Of a stretch of DNA of 64,000 bases, positions 50,448-59,246 are shown piece after piece. Location of the stretch: positions 10,664,001 to 10,728,000 of the forward strand of contig NZ_CP150355.1 of assembly GCF_051521495.1 (NCBI RefSeq). Direction: 5' to 3'. The stretch is from Sorangium sp051521495 (GTDB taxonomy: Bacteria > Myxococcota_A > Polyangia > Polyangiales > Polyangiaceae). The notes beneath the pieces are model-generated. The model was given only the letters and a program-made list of their open reading frames with translations, was not told the origin of the DNA and made no database searches. How positions within the stretch are numbered: the stretch's first letter is position 1; every line of letters begins with the position of its first letter. The position numbers were made by a program, and so were the translations under genes.

Positions 50448-52196
50448 TCACGCGATGGTGCCCGCGGCGCTTCCCGGCTCGGCGTGCTGCGGCGTGGCTG
50501 CATGCGGCGGCGTGGCCTGTTCGGCCGCGAGCGCCGCCTCGTCCTCCCGGGCGAGGAGCGCGTCCGTCTCGGCGAAGGCTGCCGCGCGCTGCGCGACGAG
50601 CGTGGTGCAACGCGAGCGCGCCGCCGCGAGCAGGCCGACCCCGACGGCGACCCAGCCGGCTGCAGCCATGTAGCCGGCGGCCACGATGGCCCCTGCATCG
50701 GTCTGGTCGGCCTTGGAGAGCATCACGAACGCATAAAATGGCGAGGGGGCCGCGACGAGGAGAGCGCTCTCGCTCGTGTCGAGCTCCGCGACGAGGCCGG
50801 CGATGGCGGCGACGATCCATGGGCCGACCGCGATCGTGAAGAGCAACGTGAGGAGCAGCGCCCGCGTGACCAGGGGCGAGGCGATCCGCGCGCGGAGGAA
50901 CGCGCCGAGCCCTACGAGGAACACGTGGACGGCGAGCGCGTAGACGGCGACGTGCTGGACCTGCTGCGCGAGGATCTCCGGCGCCGCGACGGGGGCGCCG
51001 AGGCTCAGCCGGTGCCCGACCGCCCAGAGCGCGGCGATGGCAGGGATCCCCGCCGCGAGGAGGAGGTACGCCGAGCGCATCACGCCGGGGCCGAAGAAGC
51101 GACGCAGCCGGCTGGCGCCGCTCCGGGCCCAGTGCACCTCGACACGGCGCGACGGGCCGATCGGCTCGCCGGCGAAGAGGAACACGCAGAAGATCAAGAA
51201 CGAGAGCGCCACGCACATGCCCGCGACGATCGCGGGCAAGCGGTCGGATGGGTCCACCGACAACGCCGGCACCGCGACGGCGGCGGTCGTCACCGGCACG
51301 CAGACCGCGAACCACGCCTTCAGCCCGGAGGAGCGATCGTCGCTCTCGCTCGTGAGGTTCGCGACGGTCACCTGGTAGAGGAACCACGCGGGCATGACGA
51401 TCGCCGCGATCGGCACGAGCACCAGGAAGAGCACGTAATCGAGGCCGAACGGCGCGCGCTGGTAGGCGACCGGGAGCCAGATGGGCGGCCCCTCGGGCAC
51501 CTCCGGCCAGGCCAGGTGGGCCGCGTACGAGAGCCCCGAGCCCCCCGCCGAGAACAGGCCGATCGACAGCGGGAACGCGAGCAGGAGCGTGACGAGGATC
51601 GCCGCGCGGAGGCTCGCCATCTTCGAGCTGATCGCGAGGCCGAAGGCCACGCTGAGCAGCGCGATCAAGAAGAGGAACAGGAAGGCGATCACCACCTCCA
51701 TCGCGGTGATCCCGCCGAACAGGAACGGCAACGCCCCGACCGGCGCGAGCATCACCACGTACATCGCGATCGCCGTGTAAGCGGCGAGGAACTTGCCTCG
51801 CGCGATCTCGCCGGGCGGGATTCCCGTCAGGAGCACCGCCTCCCAGGTGCGCCCCTCGCGCTCCGAAGCGATGCTGTTCGCGGCGACCGCCGGCCCGACC
51901 AGCGCCACCACGAAATACGCGAGCGAGAAGAAGACCTGGAACAGGATCACGCCCGTCTTCGCGGGCGCGATCTCCCTGGCCGCGATGCCGCCGATGGCCG
52001 CCACGAGCAGCGCTATCAGCACGGTCAGCACCAGCAAGATGATCGGCGTGCGGGCGAGGCGCGCCGCCTGCTTGAGCTCGCGGATCCAGATCGGGTTCGG
52101 CTCGCCAAGGAGACGCCCCACGCGGTGCCGCGCCCGATCGACGAGCCGCTGCGACGCCGGGCCGGCGGGGGGCGATGTGCCAGTCTGCACGCTCAC
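50448..52196 (-). CDS. ABC-2 type transporter permease, large
   Basis: 582 residues with about fifteen hydrophobic segments in two sets. The first half has the ABC-2 pattern GPAVAANSIASEREGRTWEAVLLTGIPPGEIARGKFLAAY, the coupling region that follows the second membrane helix in exporters of the NatB/CcmB-like type. A cytosolic end of about 50 residues is Ala-rich. It is the last gene of a four-gene leftward operon and overlaps the ATPase gene by four bases (ATGA). Confidence 0.85.
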   Translation of the reverse strand: MSVQTGTSPPAGPASQRLVDRARHRVGRLLGEPNPIWIRELKQAARLARTPIILLVLTVLIALLVAAIGGIAAREIAPAKTGVILFQVFFSLAYFVVALVGPAVAANSIASEREGRTWEAVLLTGIPPGEIARGKFLAAYTAIAMYVVMLAPVGALPFLFGGITAMEVVIAFLFLFLIALLSVAFGLAISSKMASLRAAILVTLLLAFPLSIGLFSAGGSGLSYAAHLAWPEVPEGPPIWLPVAYQRAPFGLDYVLFLVLVPIAAIVMPAWFLYQVTVANLTSESDDRSSGLKAWFAVCVPVTTAAVAVPALSVDPSDRLPAIVAGMCVALSFLIFCVFLFAGEPIGPSRRVEVHWARSGASRLRRFFGPGVMRSAYLLLAAGIPAIAALWAVGHRLSLGAPVAAPEILAQQVQHVAVYALAVHVFLVGLGAFLRARIASPLVTRALLLTLLFTIAVGPWIVAAIAGLVAELDTSESALLVAAPSPFYAFVMLSKADQTDAGAIVAAGYMAAAGWVAVGVGLLAAARSRCTTLVAQRAAAFAETDALLAREDEAALAAEQATPPHAATPQHAEPGSAAGTIA

Positions 52197-53425
52197 TGCA
52201 CCTCTCCTTGCGTAACCTCCAGGAAGATCCTCTCGAGCTCGTTGCGCTCCGGCTCGACCCCGATCACGCCCACCCCGCTGCGCACGAGGTGCTGGACGAT
52301 CTCGGCGATCTTCACGTCGGTGCCCACGTAGCCGACGTGCACGGCGCCCGCGACGATCTCGACGTCGATGATCCCCGGCCCGCCCCTGACCAGGAAGGCC
52401 GCTGCCTCGGGATCGCCGAGGACCCGCACCTTGACCTTGCGCCGGGAGATCTGCGAGAGCGCCGGGTAGCCCGCCGCCTGCCCCGCGCTCGCCAGCCCGG
52501 CGGCGTGCGGGCCGTATCCGGGCGGCGAACCGTCAGCCTGCAGGCGATCGACGGCGGCCGGATCCACCGGCGCGCCGTCTGGCGGGGCCGCCTCGGGCCC
52601 GTGCGGCGGCGGCGCGTGCCCGCGCGCCTGCGCCGCGTACGCGCCTGGCACGGCGGCGTAACGCGGCGGCGCGTGCCCGTGCGCCTGCGCGGCGCGCAGC
52701 GCCTCGAGGCGGGCGGCGATCTCCCCGATCGGCCCGGCGACGACGAGGCGGCCCTTCTCGAGGATGCCGATCGACGTGCACACGTCGGAGAGCTCCGTGA
52801 GGATGTGCGACGAGAGGAAGATGGTCTTCCCCAGGCTCCGGAGCTCGAGCAAGAGATCGCGGATCTCGATGCGCGCGCGCGGATCGAGATCGCTCGCCGG
52901 CTCGTCCAGGATGAGGACCTTCGGATCGTGCAGCAGGATCCTCCCGAGCTGGAGGCGCTGCTTCATCCCCTTCGACATCGTGGCGACGATCCGGTCCTGG
53001 ATCTTGCCGAGATCGGTCAGCTCCAGGACGGCGTCGACCACATCGAGCGAGGGCACCCGGAAGGCGTCCGCGAAGAACTCGAGGTACTCGCGCACCGTGA
53101 TCCGGTCGTAGACGCCGGCGTGATCCGGCATGTACCCGATGCTCCGCCGGACAGCCGCCGGGTCGATCGTCACGTCGACCCCGTCGATCTCGACCCGCCC
53201 TGCCATGGGCTCGAGCAAGGTCGCCATGACCCGGATCGTCGTCGTCTTGCCCGCGCCGTTCGGCCCGATGAAGCCGAAGATCTCGCCGGGGCCCACGTCG
53301 AAGGTGACGTCCCTCAGCACGTCGAGCGAGCCGAAGCGGTGCGAGAGGTGCCGGACGCGGATCGTCGGCCGAGGCCGCTCGATCTGCGCCCCGAGGGGCG
53401 GAGCGCCGCCGTGCGCCGCGCTCAT
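52193..53425 (-). CDS. ABC transporter ATPase with Ala/His/Pro-rich linker
   Basis: 410 residues. Walker A GPNGAGKT, signature MSKGMKQRLQLGR (the SKGMKQRL variant typical of ABC-2 export ATPases), Walker B VLILDEPASDLDP, switch His in SSHILTEL. After residue 235 a linker of about 70 residues (AQAHGHAPPRYAAVPG, ARGHAPPPHGPEAAPPDG) leads to a small C-terminal alpha/beta domain (VKVRVLGDPEAAAFLV onward). It pairs with the downstream permease; the overlaps on both sides indicate strict co-expression. Confidence 0.93.
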   Translation of the reverse strand: MSAAHGGAPPLGAQIERPRPTIRVRHLSHRFGSLDVLRDVTFDVGPGEIFGFIGPNGAGKTTTIRVMATLLEPMAGRVEIDGVDVTIDPAAVRRSIGYMPDHAGVYDRITVREYLEFFADAFRVPSLDVVDAVLELTDLGKIQDRIVATMSKGMKQRLQLGRILLHDPKVLILDEPASDLDPRARIEIRDLLLELRSLGKTIFLSSHILTELSDVCTSIGILEKGRLVVAGPIGEIAARLEALRAAQAHGHAPPRYAAVPGAYAAQARGHAPPPHGPEAAPPDGAPVDPAAVDRLQADGSPPGYGPHAAGLASAGQAAGYPALSQISRRKVKVRVLGDPEAAAFLVRGGPGIIDVEIVAGAVHVGYVGTDVKIAEIVQHLVRSGVGVIGVEPERNELERIFLEVTQGEVQ

Positions 53426-55566
53426 GGCCGGCCTCCGTAACCCACGACCCGCACGAGCACGCGGTCGCTCTCGATCCGCAGCCCGGAGTCGCTCGCGCGC
53501 CCCTCGCCGCCGTCGAGCTGGCCGAACAGGACGGGCACGCCGGCCGGGAACCAGTCGACCGATCCGCCGGCGGCCTCCTCGATGGCCAGCCACGCGGCGC
53601 TGAGCCCGGGGGCGTCGGGCTCGAGGAGCGGAGCCAGCAGGCTCCCGCCGAGGTCGTGGACGTCGATGCCGCCGACCCGCCGCCCGAAGCCCGCGTGCGA
53701 GAGCCAGCCCTGCCCCTCGCTCCGCGCCGCGAGATCGACCCCCGCGCGCGACGAGACCTTCTCCCCGTCCCCGATCCGGGCGAAGTAGCGGGCAGCGCCC
53801 TCCGGCAGCCACAGGATGCCGCCCCGGAGATCATGGCCGCTCCGGTTGCTCACGACGACGTCGCCGCTCGGATCAACGACGATCGCGATGCCGTCCCCGA
53901 GCGACGCGGCCCCGTCCTCGCGCACGATCACGGTCTGCCAGGGGAGCGCCGCGACCTTCGTCAACCGGGCCCCGTCGCGGTCCACGAGCAGCCGGTCGCG
54001 CCGCTCCGAGAGCTCGGCGACCACCGCCGTGCTGATCACGCCGCTCGCGTCGGTCGTGCGGACCGTGAGCTCCTCCGCGCTGGAGACGAAGAAGCCACGG
54101 AACCGGCGCACCGCCCCCTTCGTCATGCCGGCCCCTGCCTCGATCAGCGTGAGGTGGCGCGCCCGGCCGCGCACCCCCTTCGCGAGCATGCCCACGCCGA
54201 CGATCACGGCGAACGTGACCGCCGCAATCACCGGCAGGTACCGGAGCGCGCGGAGCGGCCTCCCCTGCCGCGCTGCGCGCGCGAAATTGATCGGACCGGC
54301 GAGCACCGCGTAGATGCAGAGCAGCACCGCGGAGACCCCGATGGCCCAGCGCGAGCTCTCGTTCGGATCGAGCTCCCGCCGCACCGGATCGAGGTCCACG
54401 CCCATCGCTTCCTCCCCCGGGCGGAAGGCGACCGTGGAGCGACGGTCGTACGCGCGGCGAGCGAGATCGGCGACGCGGATCTTCACCCACGGGTCGCTGG
54501 CCGCGGTCGGGCGCGTGGGGTCGAACGCGAGCAGGTGCACCTCGCCGAGGCCGTAGAACGCCGAGCTGCCATACGGGCTCCCGCGCAGGTTGCCGCCCGA
54601 CCAGCCGGAGAGCGACTCGGCCACCGCGGGGCTCGCGCTCGGCGCGGGCAGGAGCACGTTGCCCTGCTTGCCGAGGCCGCTGGAGGCGCCGGGCGGCACG
54701 ATCTCCTCGAGGGTAGGCGGCGCGATGGCCGCCTTCGCGACCTCGCCGCCGACGAACGCAGCGAGCGTCGGGTGCCGCAGATCCTCGGGGCGCGCGACGG
54801 ACAGCGCCAGCGTGCCACCGGAGAGCACGTAGCCGGCGAGCGCATCGAGCTCGGCGCCGCTCAACCTGGACAGCGTGTCGGTGCGCATGAGCACGACGTC
54901 CGCCGCGGTGTACAGGGCCGCCCGGTCGGGCAGCAGCGGGTCGCCGGTCGCGCTGTCGAAGCGCGGCTGCCCGACCCAGAGGACGGGGTTCGGCGATCCC
55001 CCGGGCGCGCGGCCGGGCGAGATGTACAGCGGCGCGACCGGCGCGTCGTGGAGGCCCCCGCGGAGGAGCGATCGCTCGCTGACGTCGAAGAGCATCACCG
55101 CGTGCTGCGAGATCGACGAGAGCGGCTGCGAGAACACCGGCGCTCCGCCCTCATCGAGCGCCCGCACCTGCACGTCGCCGAAGGGCGACACGTGCACGGG
55201 CACGCGCACGTCGACCGACGCGCCCACCCCGACGGCGTACGGCGCCGACGCGACGAAGACGCGCTGATCGGAGTAGCGCTTCGACTCGATCTCGACCTCG
55301 CCTCTGGCCGCCCTGCCGCCGTTGTTCTGGATGCGCACGACGATCTGGTTCCACCCCCAGAACATCCCGCCGCTCGTCCCGAGCACAGGCGCCGCGTCGA
55401 CGACGAGCTCCGGCGCGATCGACGGCGTCGGGGCCTGCCCCGACGCAGGCCCCGCCGACAAGACCGCCGCGAGCCACGCCGCCCCCGCGGCGCCCTTCGC
55501 GCCGCTCGTCAGCGACAGCGACGCGCCCCGGAGCGCCGGCCCCCGCGCCTCATCCCCGCGCCTCAT
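53422..55566 (-). CDS. Large exported membrane protein of the MoxR-ABC operon
   Basis: 714 residues. Signal or anchor region near residues 20-45 (AAWLAAVLSAGPASGQAP), a large beta-rich periplasmic part beginning MFWGWNQIVVRIQNNGGRAARGEVEIES, a Rossmann-like stretch (DVVLMRTDTLSRLSGAELDALAGYVLSGGTLALSV), two membrane segments near 430-450 and 465-485, then a second soluble part. The GldG/DUF4350-like pattern (a type I glutamine-amidotransferase-like fold tied to an ABC exporter) is a possible relation, not certain. ATGA overlaps join it to the MoxR gene and the ATPase gene. Confidence 0.75.
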   Translation of the reverse strand: MRRGDEARGPALRGASLSLTSGAKGAAGAAWLAAVLSAGPASGQAPTPSIAPELVVDAAPVLGTSGGMFWGWNQIVVRIQNNGGRAARGEVEIESKRYSDQRVFVASAPYAVGVGASVDVRVPVHVSPFGDVQVRALDEGGAPVFSQPLSSISQHAVMLFDVSERSLLRGGLHDAPVAPLYISPGRAPGGSPNPVLWVGQPRFDSATGDPLLPDRAALYTAADVVLMRTDTLSRLSGAELDALAGYVLSGGTLALSVARPEDLRHPTLAAFVGGEVAKAAIAPPTLEEIVPPGASSGLGKQGNVLLPAPSASPAVAESLSGWSGGNLRGSPYGSSAFYGLGEVHLLAFDPTRPTAASDPWVKIRVADLARRAYDRRSTVAFRPGEEAMGVDLDPVRRELDPNESSRWAIGVSAVLLCIYAVLAGPINFARAARQGRPLRALRYLPVIAAVTFAVIVGVGMLAKGVRGRARHLTLIEAGAGMTKGAVRRFRGFFVSSAEELTVRTTDASGVISTAVVAELSERRDRLLVDRDGARLTKVAALPWQTVIVREDGAASLGDGIAIVVDPSGDVVVSNRSGHDLRGGILWLPEGAARYFARIGDGEKVSSRAGVDLAARSEGQGWLSHAGFGRRVGGIDVHDLGGSLLAPLLEPDAPGLSAAWLAIEEAAGGSVDWFPAGVPVLFGQLDGGEGRASDSGLRIESDRVLVRVVGYGGRP

Positions 55567-56627
55567 CGCCGGATCGCCTGCGCCACCGGCTCGGGCCGCG
55601 CCTCGATCGCGGACAGGAGCGACGAGATCACCTGATCCGTCGTGATCCCCTCCGCCTCGCCCTCGAAGGATCGGATCATCCGGTGGCGGAGCACCGGCTT
55701 CGCGACCCGCTGCACGTCGGCGAACGCGACGTGCGCCCTGCCCTGGAGCAGCGCCACCGCCTTCGCGGCCAGCACCAGCGACTGCGCGCCGCGCACGCCG
55801 GCGCCGAACCGGAGCGCCCTCCGCACGATCTCGGGCGCCCCCTCGGCGGCCGGATCGCTCGCCCGCGTGAGCCGCGACGCGTACCGCATGACGGGCTCGG
55901 CGACCGCGACGTCGCGGCAGAGCGACCGCAGCGAGAGCACGTCGTCGCGGGTGAGCACCCGCGGCGGCGGTCCGCGATCGTGGCCCGTGGTCCGGGCGAG
56001 GATCTCGGTCAGCTCGTCCTCCGTCGGGCTCGGCACGAGCACCTTGAGCAGGAACCGATCGAGCTGCGCCTCCGGCAGCGGGTAGGTCCCCTCCATCTCG
56101 ATCGGGTTCTCGGTGGCCAGCACGAAGAACGGCTCCTCCATGGCGTGCCGCGTGCCCGCGATGGTGCACGCGTGCTCCTGCATGGCCTCGAGCAGCGCGC
56201 TCTGCGTCTTCGGCGTCGCCCGGTTGATCTCGTCGGCCAGGATCACCTGCCCGAAGATCGGCCCCTTGTGCAGCGAGAAATGGCGAGAGCCGTCCGCGGA
56301 CGCGACGAGCACGTTCGTGCCGGTCACGTCGCTCGGCATGAGGTCCGGGGTGAACTGGATGCGCGAGAACGCGAGATCCAGGCAGCTGGCGATGGTCCTG
56401 ACGAGGAGCGTCTTGCCCAGCCCGGGCGCGCCCTCCAGGAGGACGTGCCCTCCCGCGAGGATCCCCCAGAGCGTCTGCTCGATGACGTCGTCCTGCCCGA
56501 CCACCGCCTGCCCGATCGCCTCTCGCAGCCGTGCGCTCGTCCGCTGGGCGAGCTCGAGCCTCGCCTCGAAGGAGGCGGGTGCCGTGCCCTGCCCGCCGTC
56601 AATACCCGCGCCTGATTCCGCCGCCAT
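55563..56627 (-). CDS. MoxR-family AAA+ ATPase
   Basis: 354 residues. AAA_3 domain with Walker A LLEGAPGLGKTLLV (about 68-81), Walker B VILADEINRA, sensor 1 VLATENPIEMEGTYPLPEAQLDRF, and the C-terminal lid with VLRHRM. MoxR proteins act as chaperones that mature or activate partner complexes, mostly with vWA/DUF58 proteins. No such partner is adjacent; the next gene is the large membrane protein and then an ABC transporter. First gene of the operon. Confidence 0.93.
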   Translation of the reverse strand: MAAESGAGIDGGQGTAPASFEARLELAQRTSARLREAIGQAVVGQDDVIEQTLWGILAGGHVLLEGAPGLGKTLLVRTIASCLDLAFSRIQFTPDLMPSDVTGTNVLVASADGSRHFSLHKGPIFGQVILADEINRATPKTQSALLEAMQEHACTIAGTRHAMEEPFFVLATENPIEMEGTYPLPEAQLDRFLLKVLVPSPTEDELTEILARTTGHDRGPPPRVLTRDDVLSLRSLCRDVAVAEPVMRYASRLTRASDPAAEGAPEIVRRALRFGAGVRGAQSLVLAAKAVALLQGRAHVAFADVQRVAKPVLRHRMIRSFEGEAEGITTDQVISSLLSAIEARPEPVAQAIRR

Positions 56628-56704
56628 CTGGTCGCCCTCGGCCGACGACGATAGCCGGCCGCGCCCCGCGCGTCGATCGGACCTCGCCATGCTATGTTTC
56701 ACGA

Positions 56705-57250
56705 ATGAGCATGCTTATCCGGACTTGTCGCCGTGGGCTCGCTTCGCTCTACCTCTCCACGCGCACCGGCGCGGCGCTCACCGTGGCGCTCTCGCTCGGC
56801 GCGAGCGCCTGCGCCTCGGTCATCGGCGAGCATGAGGTCGAGACCAAGTTCCTCGTCAAGCCCACCTCGCAGTCGACCTTCTCCGGATGGAGCGAGCTCT
56901 CCGTTTCGGAGGATCCGAACTCCGTCGACAGGGCCGAGCTCATGTACATCCGGCTGGAAGCACGCGACAACAACGTGCCCGACCTCACCTTCCTCAAGCG
57001 CGTCTCCGCCGCGGCCGTCGTCGACGGTGAGTCGACGGTGGTCGCCAAGAAGGCGCCAATGCCAGCCGGGGAGCGCATCGTCCCGCTCGAGCGGGTCTAT
57101 CACGACGACATCCGGCACTTCTTCTACAAGGACGACGAGAGCGGCGATTACACGGTGCACGTGGACTGGGAAGGCGAGGTCGATCGGACGAAGACGATCC
57201 CGGCCGAAGGGGTGTGGATGAAGGTCCTCGTCGCCGTCCGTATCGAGTGA
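56705..57250 (+). CDS. Putative lipoprotein
   Basis: 181 residues. N-terminal basic region, hydrophobic LTVALSLGASAC with the lipobox cysteine near residue 36, then an acidic beta-rich mature domain (VETKFLVKPTSQSTFSGWSELSVSEDPNSVDRAELMYIRLEA; GDYTVHVDWEGEV). Lipoprotein anchored in the inner or outer membrane; no family recognised. Divergent from the MoxR operon, with 77 bp between the starts. A terminator-like hairpin overlaps its stop. Confidence 0.65.
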   Translation: MSMLIRTCRRGLASLYLSTRTGAALTVALSLGASACASVIGEHEVETKFLVKPTSQSTFSGWSELSVSEDPNSVDRAELMYIRLEARDNNVPDLTFLKRVSAAAVVDGESTVVAKKAPMPAGERIVPLERVYHDDIRHFFYKDDESGDYTVHVDWEGEVDRTKTIPAEGVWMKVLVAVRIE

Positions 57251-57275
57251 TCGCGCCGCGCCCGGCGCGATCACT
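57246..57275 (+). terminator. 12-bp stem at the lipoprotein stop codon
   Basis: AGTGATCGCGCC (57246-57257) pairs exactly with GGCGCGATCACT (57264-57275) around six bases. The stop codon lies inside the left arm. Good position for a terminator; only a short T pair follows. Confidence 0.5.
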
Positions 57276-57483
57276 TCCACCCCTCGCGGCGCTTCCCCTG
57301 CGCCCGTCCTGTCCGGCTCTTCGGCCATCCAAGCTTCCGTCTCCCGATCAGTCCAACTGACGAACCGAGAGCGCACCGCGCGGGGCGAGGCCGGACGGGC
57401 GGAGTTCATCCGCCGGAGCCGCGCTCGTCGGCGTGCGCCGTGCGCTCCGCACCCCACGCGCGGGCTAAGGAGGTTGATCCGTC

Positions 57484-58236
57484 ATGGCCGAGATCCAGGA
57501 GAGCTCTGTTCTGTTCTCGCTCAAGCAGCTCATGAGCCTCGAGAAGCAGCGGCTGCGCGAGGAGGAGGAGACCGCGCGGCAGCGCGCGCGGGCGGAGCAG
57601 GAGGCGCGGCGCGCCCTCGAGCGGCGCGCTCTGGCGGAGGAGGCGGCGCGCATCCGGGCCGAGGAGGAGCGGATCCGCCGCGAGGAGGAGCAGGCGCGCG
57701 AGGAGGCCGCGCGGCTCGAGGGGATCCGGGCGGCGGCCGTCGAGAAGGCCCGCATCGAGGCCGAGCAGCGCGCTCGCGTCGAGGCCATGGAGAAGCAGCA
57801 GGAGCACGAGCGGAGGCTCGCCGCCCTCGCCGGGGACGCCCAGAAGCGGCGCCTCAAGCAGTTCGTCACGGGGGGAAGCGCGCTCTTCGTCGTGGTGCTC
57901 GCGGCGACGCTCGGCGTCTACTTCGGCAAGATCCAGCCGGAGGCCGAGCAGACGCTGGCCGAGCAGACGGCCGCGCGCGCCGCCCACGAGCAGCGGCGAG
58001 CGGCGCTAGAGAGCGACCTCGCGGCGAGCGAGCGGCAGATCGGCGAGCTCGCCCTCGCGTACCAGACGGTGCGGAGCCAGGCCGAGAAGGCGGAGCTCGA
58101 GCGCAAGCTCCTCGCGGCGAAGCGCGACCGGGAGGCCCTCCAGGTCAAGGCCGGGAGGCCGGCGGCGCCGCAGCCGCCCAAGAAGGCCGAGTGCTTCTGC
58201 AGGGAAGGCGACCCGATGTGCGGCTGCCTTCCCTAG
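57484..58236 (+). CDS. Coiled-coil protein with single membrane segment, unknown
   Basis: 250 residues; the perfect AAGGAGG Shine-Dalgarno sits before the ATG. Residues 10-120 form one long charged coiled coil (QRLREEEETARQRARAEQEARRALERR onward), then one membrane helix (LFVVVLAATLGVYFG, about 137-151), a second coiled coil on the other side (160-230) and a Cys-containing end ECFCREGDPMCGCLP with four cysteines. No family recognised; the Cys-rich tip could be disulfide-bonded or metal-binding. Its stop codon overlaps the cysK stop region by four bases, tail to tail. Confidence 0.75.
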   Translation: MAEIQESSVLFSLKQLMSLEKQRLREEEETARQRARAEQEARRALERRALAEEAARIRAEEERIRREEEQAREEAARLEGIRAAAVEKARIEAEQRARVEAMEKQQEHERRLAALAGDAQKRRLKQFVTGGSALFVVVLAATLGVYFGKIQPEAEQTLAEQTAARAAHEQRRAALESDLAASERQIGELALAYQTVRSQAEKAELERKLLAAKRDREALQVKAGRPAAPQPPKKAECFCREGDPMCGCLP

Positions 58237-59195
58237 CGGCTCAGCGGGGCGTGGCCGCGAGCGCAGCCGACGAGCTCCTTGAAGAGCGGCGACGTGACGT
58301 ACCGCTCCCCGCCGTCGGGAAGGATCACCACGATCCTCTTGCCCTGCATCTCGTCGCGCGCCGCGATCGACAGCGCCGCCGCCATCGCCGCGCCGCCGGA
58401 GATGCCGACGAGGATCCCCTCGGTCTTCGCGAGCCGGCGCGCGGCGTCGAAGGACTCGTCCTCGGACACGGGCACCACCTCGTCGATGAGCTCGCGCCGG
58501 AGGATCTTCGGGACGAAGCCCGCGCCGATGCCCTGGATCAGGTGCGTCCCCACGCGGCCACCGCTCAGCACGGCCGCGTTCCTGGGCTCGACCGCGATCA
58601 TCTTCACGCTCGGCTTCTTCTGCTTGAGCACCTCGCCCACGCCGGTGATCGTCCCGCCGGTGCCCACGCCGGCGACCACGACGTCGACCGTCCCGTCGGT
58701 GTCCTCCCAGATCTCGCGCGCGGTCGTCACGCGGTGCGCGGCGGGGTTCGCCGGGTTCTCGAATTGCTGGAGCATCACCGCGCCGGGCGTCTCTTCCACG
58801 ATCTGGCGCGCCCGCGCGACGGCCTGCACCATGAGCGACCCGGGCGTCAGCAGCACATCGACCCCGAACGCGCGGAGCAGCGCGACCCGCTCCGGGCTCA
58901 TCGACTCGGGCATCGTGAGGATCAGCCGGTAGCCCTTGGCCGCGGCGATCATCGCCAGCGCGAGGCCCGTGTTGCCGCTCGTCGGCTCGACGAGGAGGCT
59001 CCCGCTCTTCAGCTTTCCCTGCCGCTCGGCGTCCTCGACCATCGCGAGGCCGATGCGATCCTTGACGCTGCCGCCAGGGTTCCGGCTCTCGATCTTGCCG
59101 ATCAGCTCGGCACGCAGACCCTTGCCCGCGGAGCTCAGGCGGACGAGGGGGGTCCGCCCGATCGTCGCCGCGATGTCGTCGAAGATTGAAGCCAC
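58233..59195 (-). CDS. cysK: Cysteine synthase A (O-acetylserine sulfhydrylase)
   Basis: 320 residues. PLP lysine in GGSVKDRIG (near 43), substrate loop PTSGNTGLAL, phosphate-binding GVGTGGTITG, and a C-terminal SGGAAMAAAL region. It makes cysteine from O-acetylserine and sulfide. The product also feeds IscS. It lies 51 bp downstream of the CysA-like gene on the same strand, suggesting a sulfur-assimilation transcript. Confidence 0.95.
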   Translation of the reverse strand: MASIFDDIAATIGRTPLVRLSSAGKGLRAELIGKIESRNPGGSVKDRIGLAMVEDAERQGKLKSGSLLVEPTSGNTGLALAMIAAAKGYRLILTMPESMSPERVALLRAFGVDVLLTPGSLMVQAVARARQIVEETPGAVMLQQFENPANPAAHRVTTAREIWEDTDGTVDVVVAGVGTGGTITGVGEVLKQKKPSVKMIAVEPRNAAVLSGGRVGTHLIQGIGAGFVPKILRRELIDEVVPVSEDESFDAARRLAKTEGILVGISGGAAMAAALSIAARDEMQGKRIVVILPDGGERYVTSPLFKELVGCARGHAPLSR

Positions 59196-59246
59196 GTGCC
59201 GCCTCCCGTGATGGCCGCTGGCCCGACGGGAGCGCCGGCCAGCGGA

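Noticed and set aside
53656..55635. 659-codon plus-strand frame
   Set aside because: Antisense of the 714-residue protein and MoxR end; no recognisable domain.
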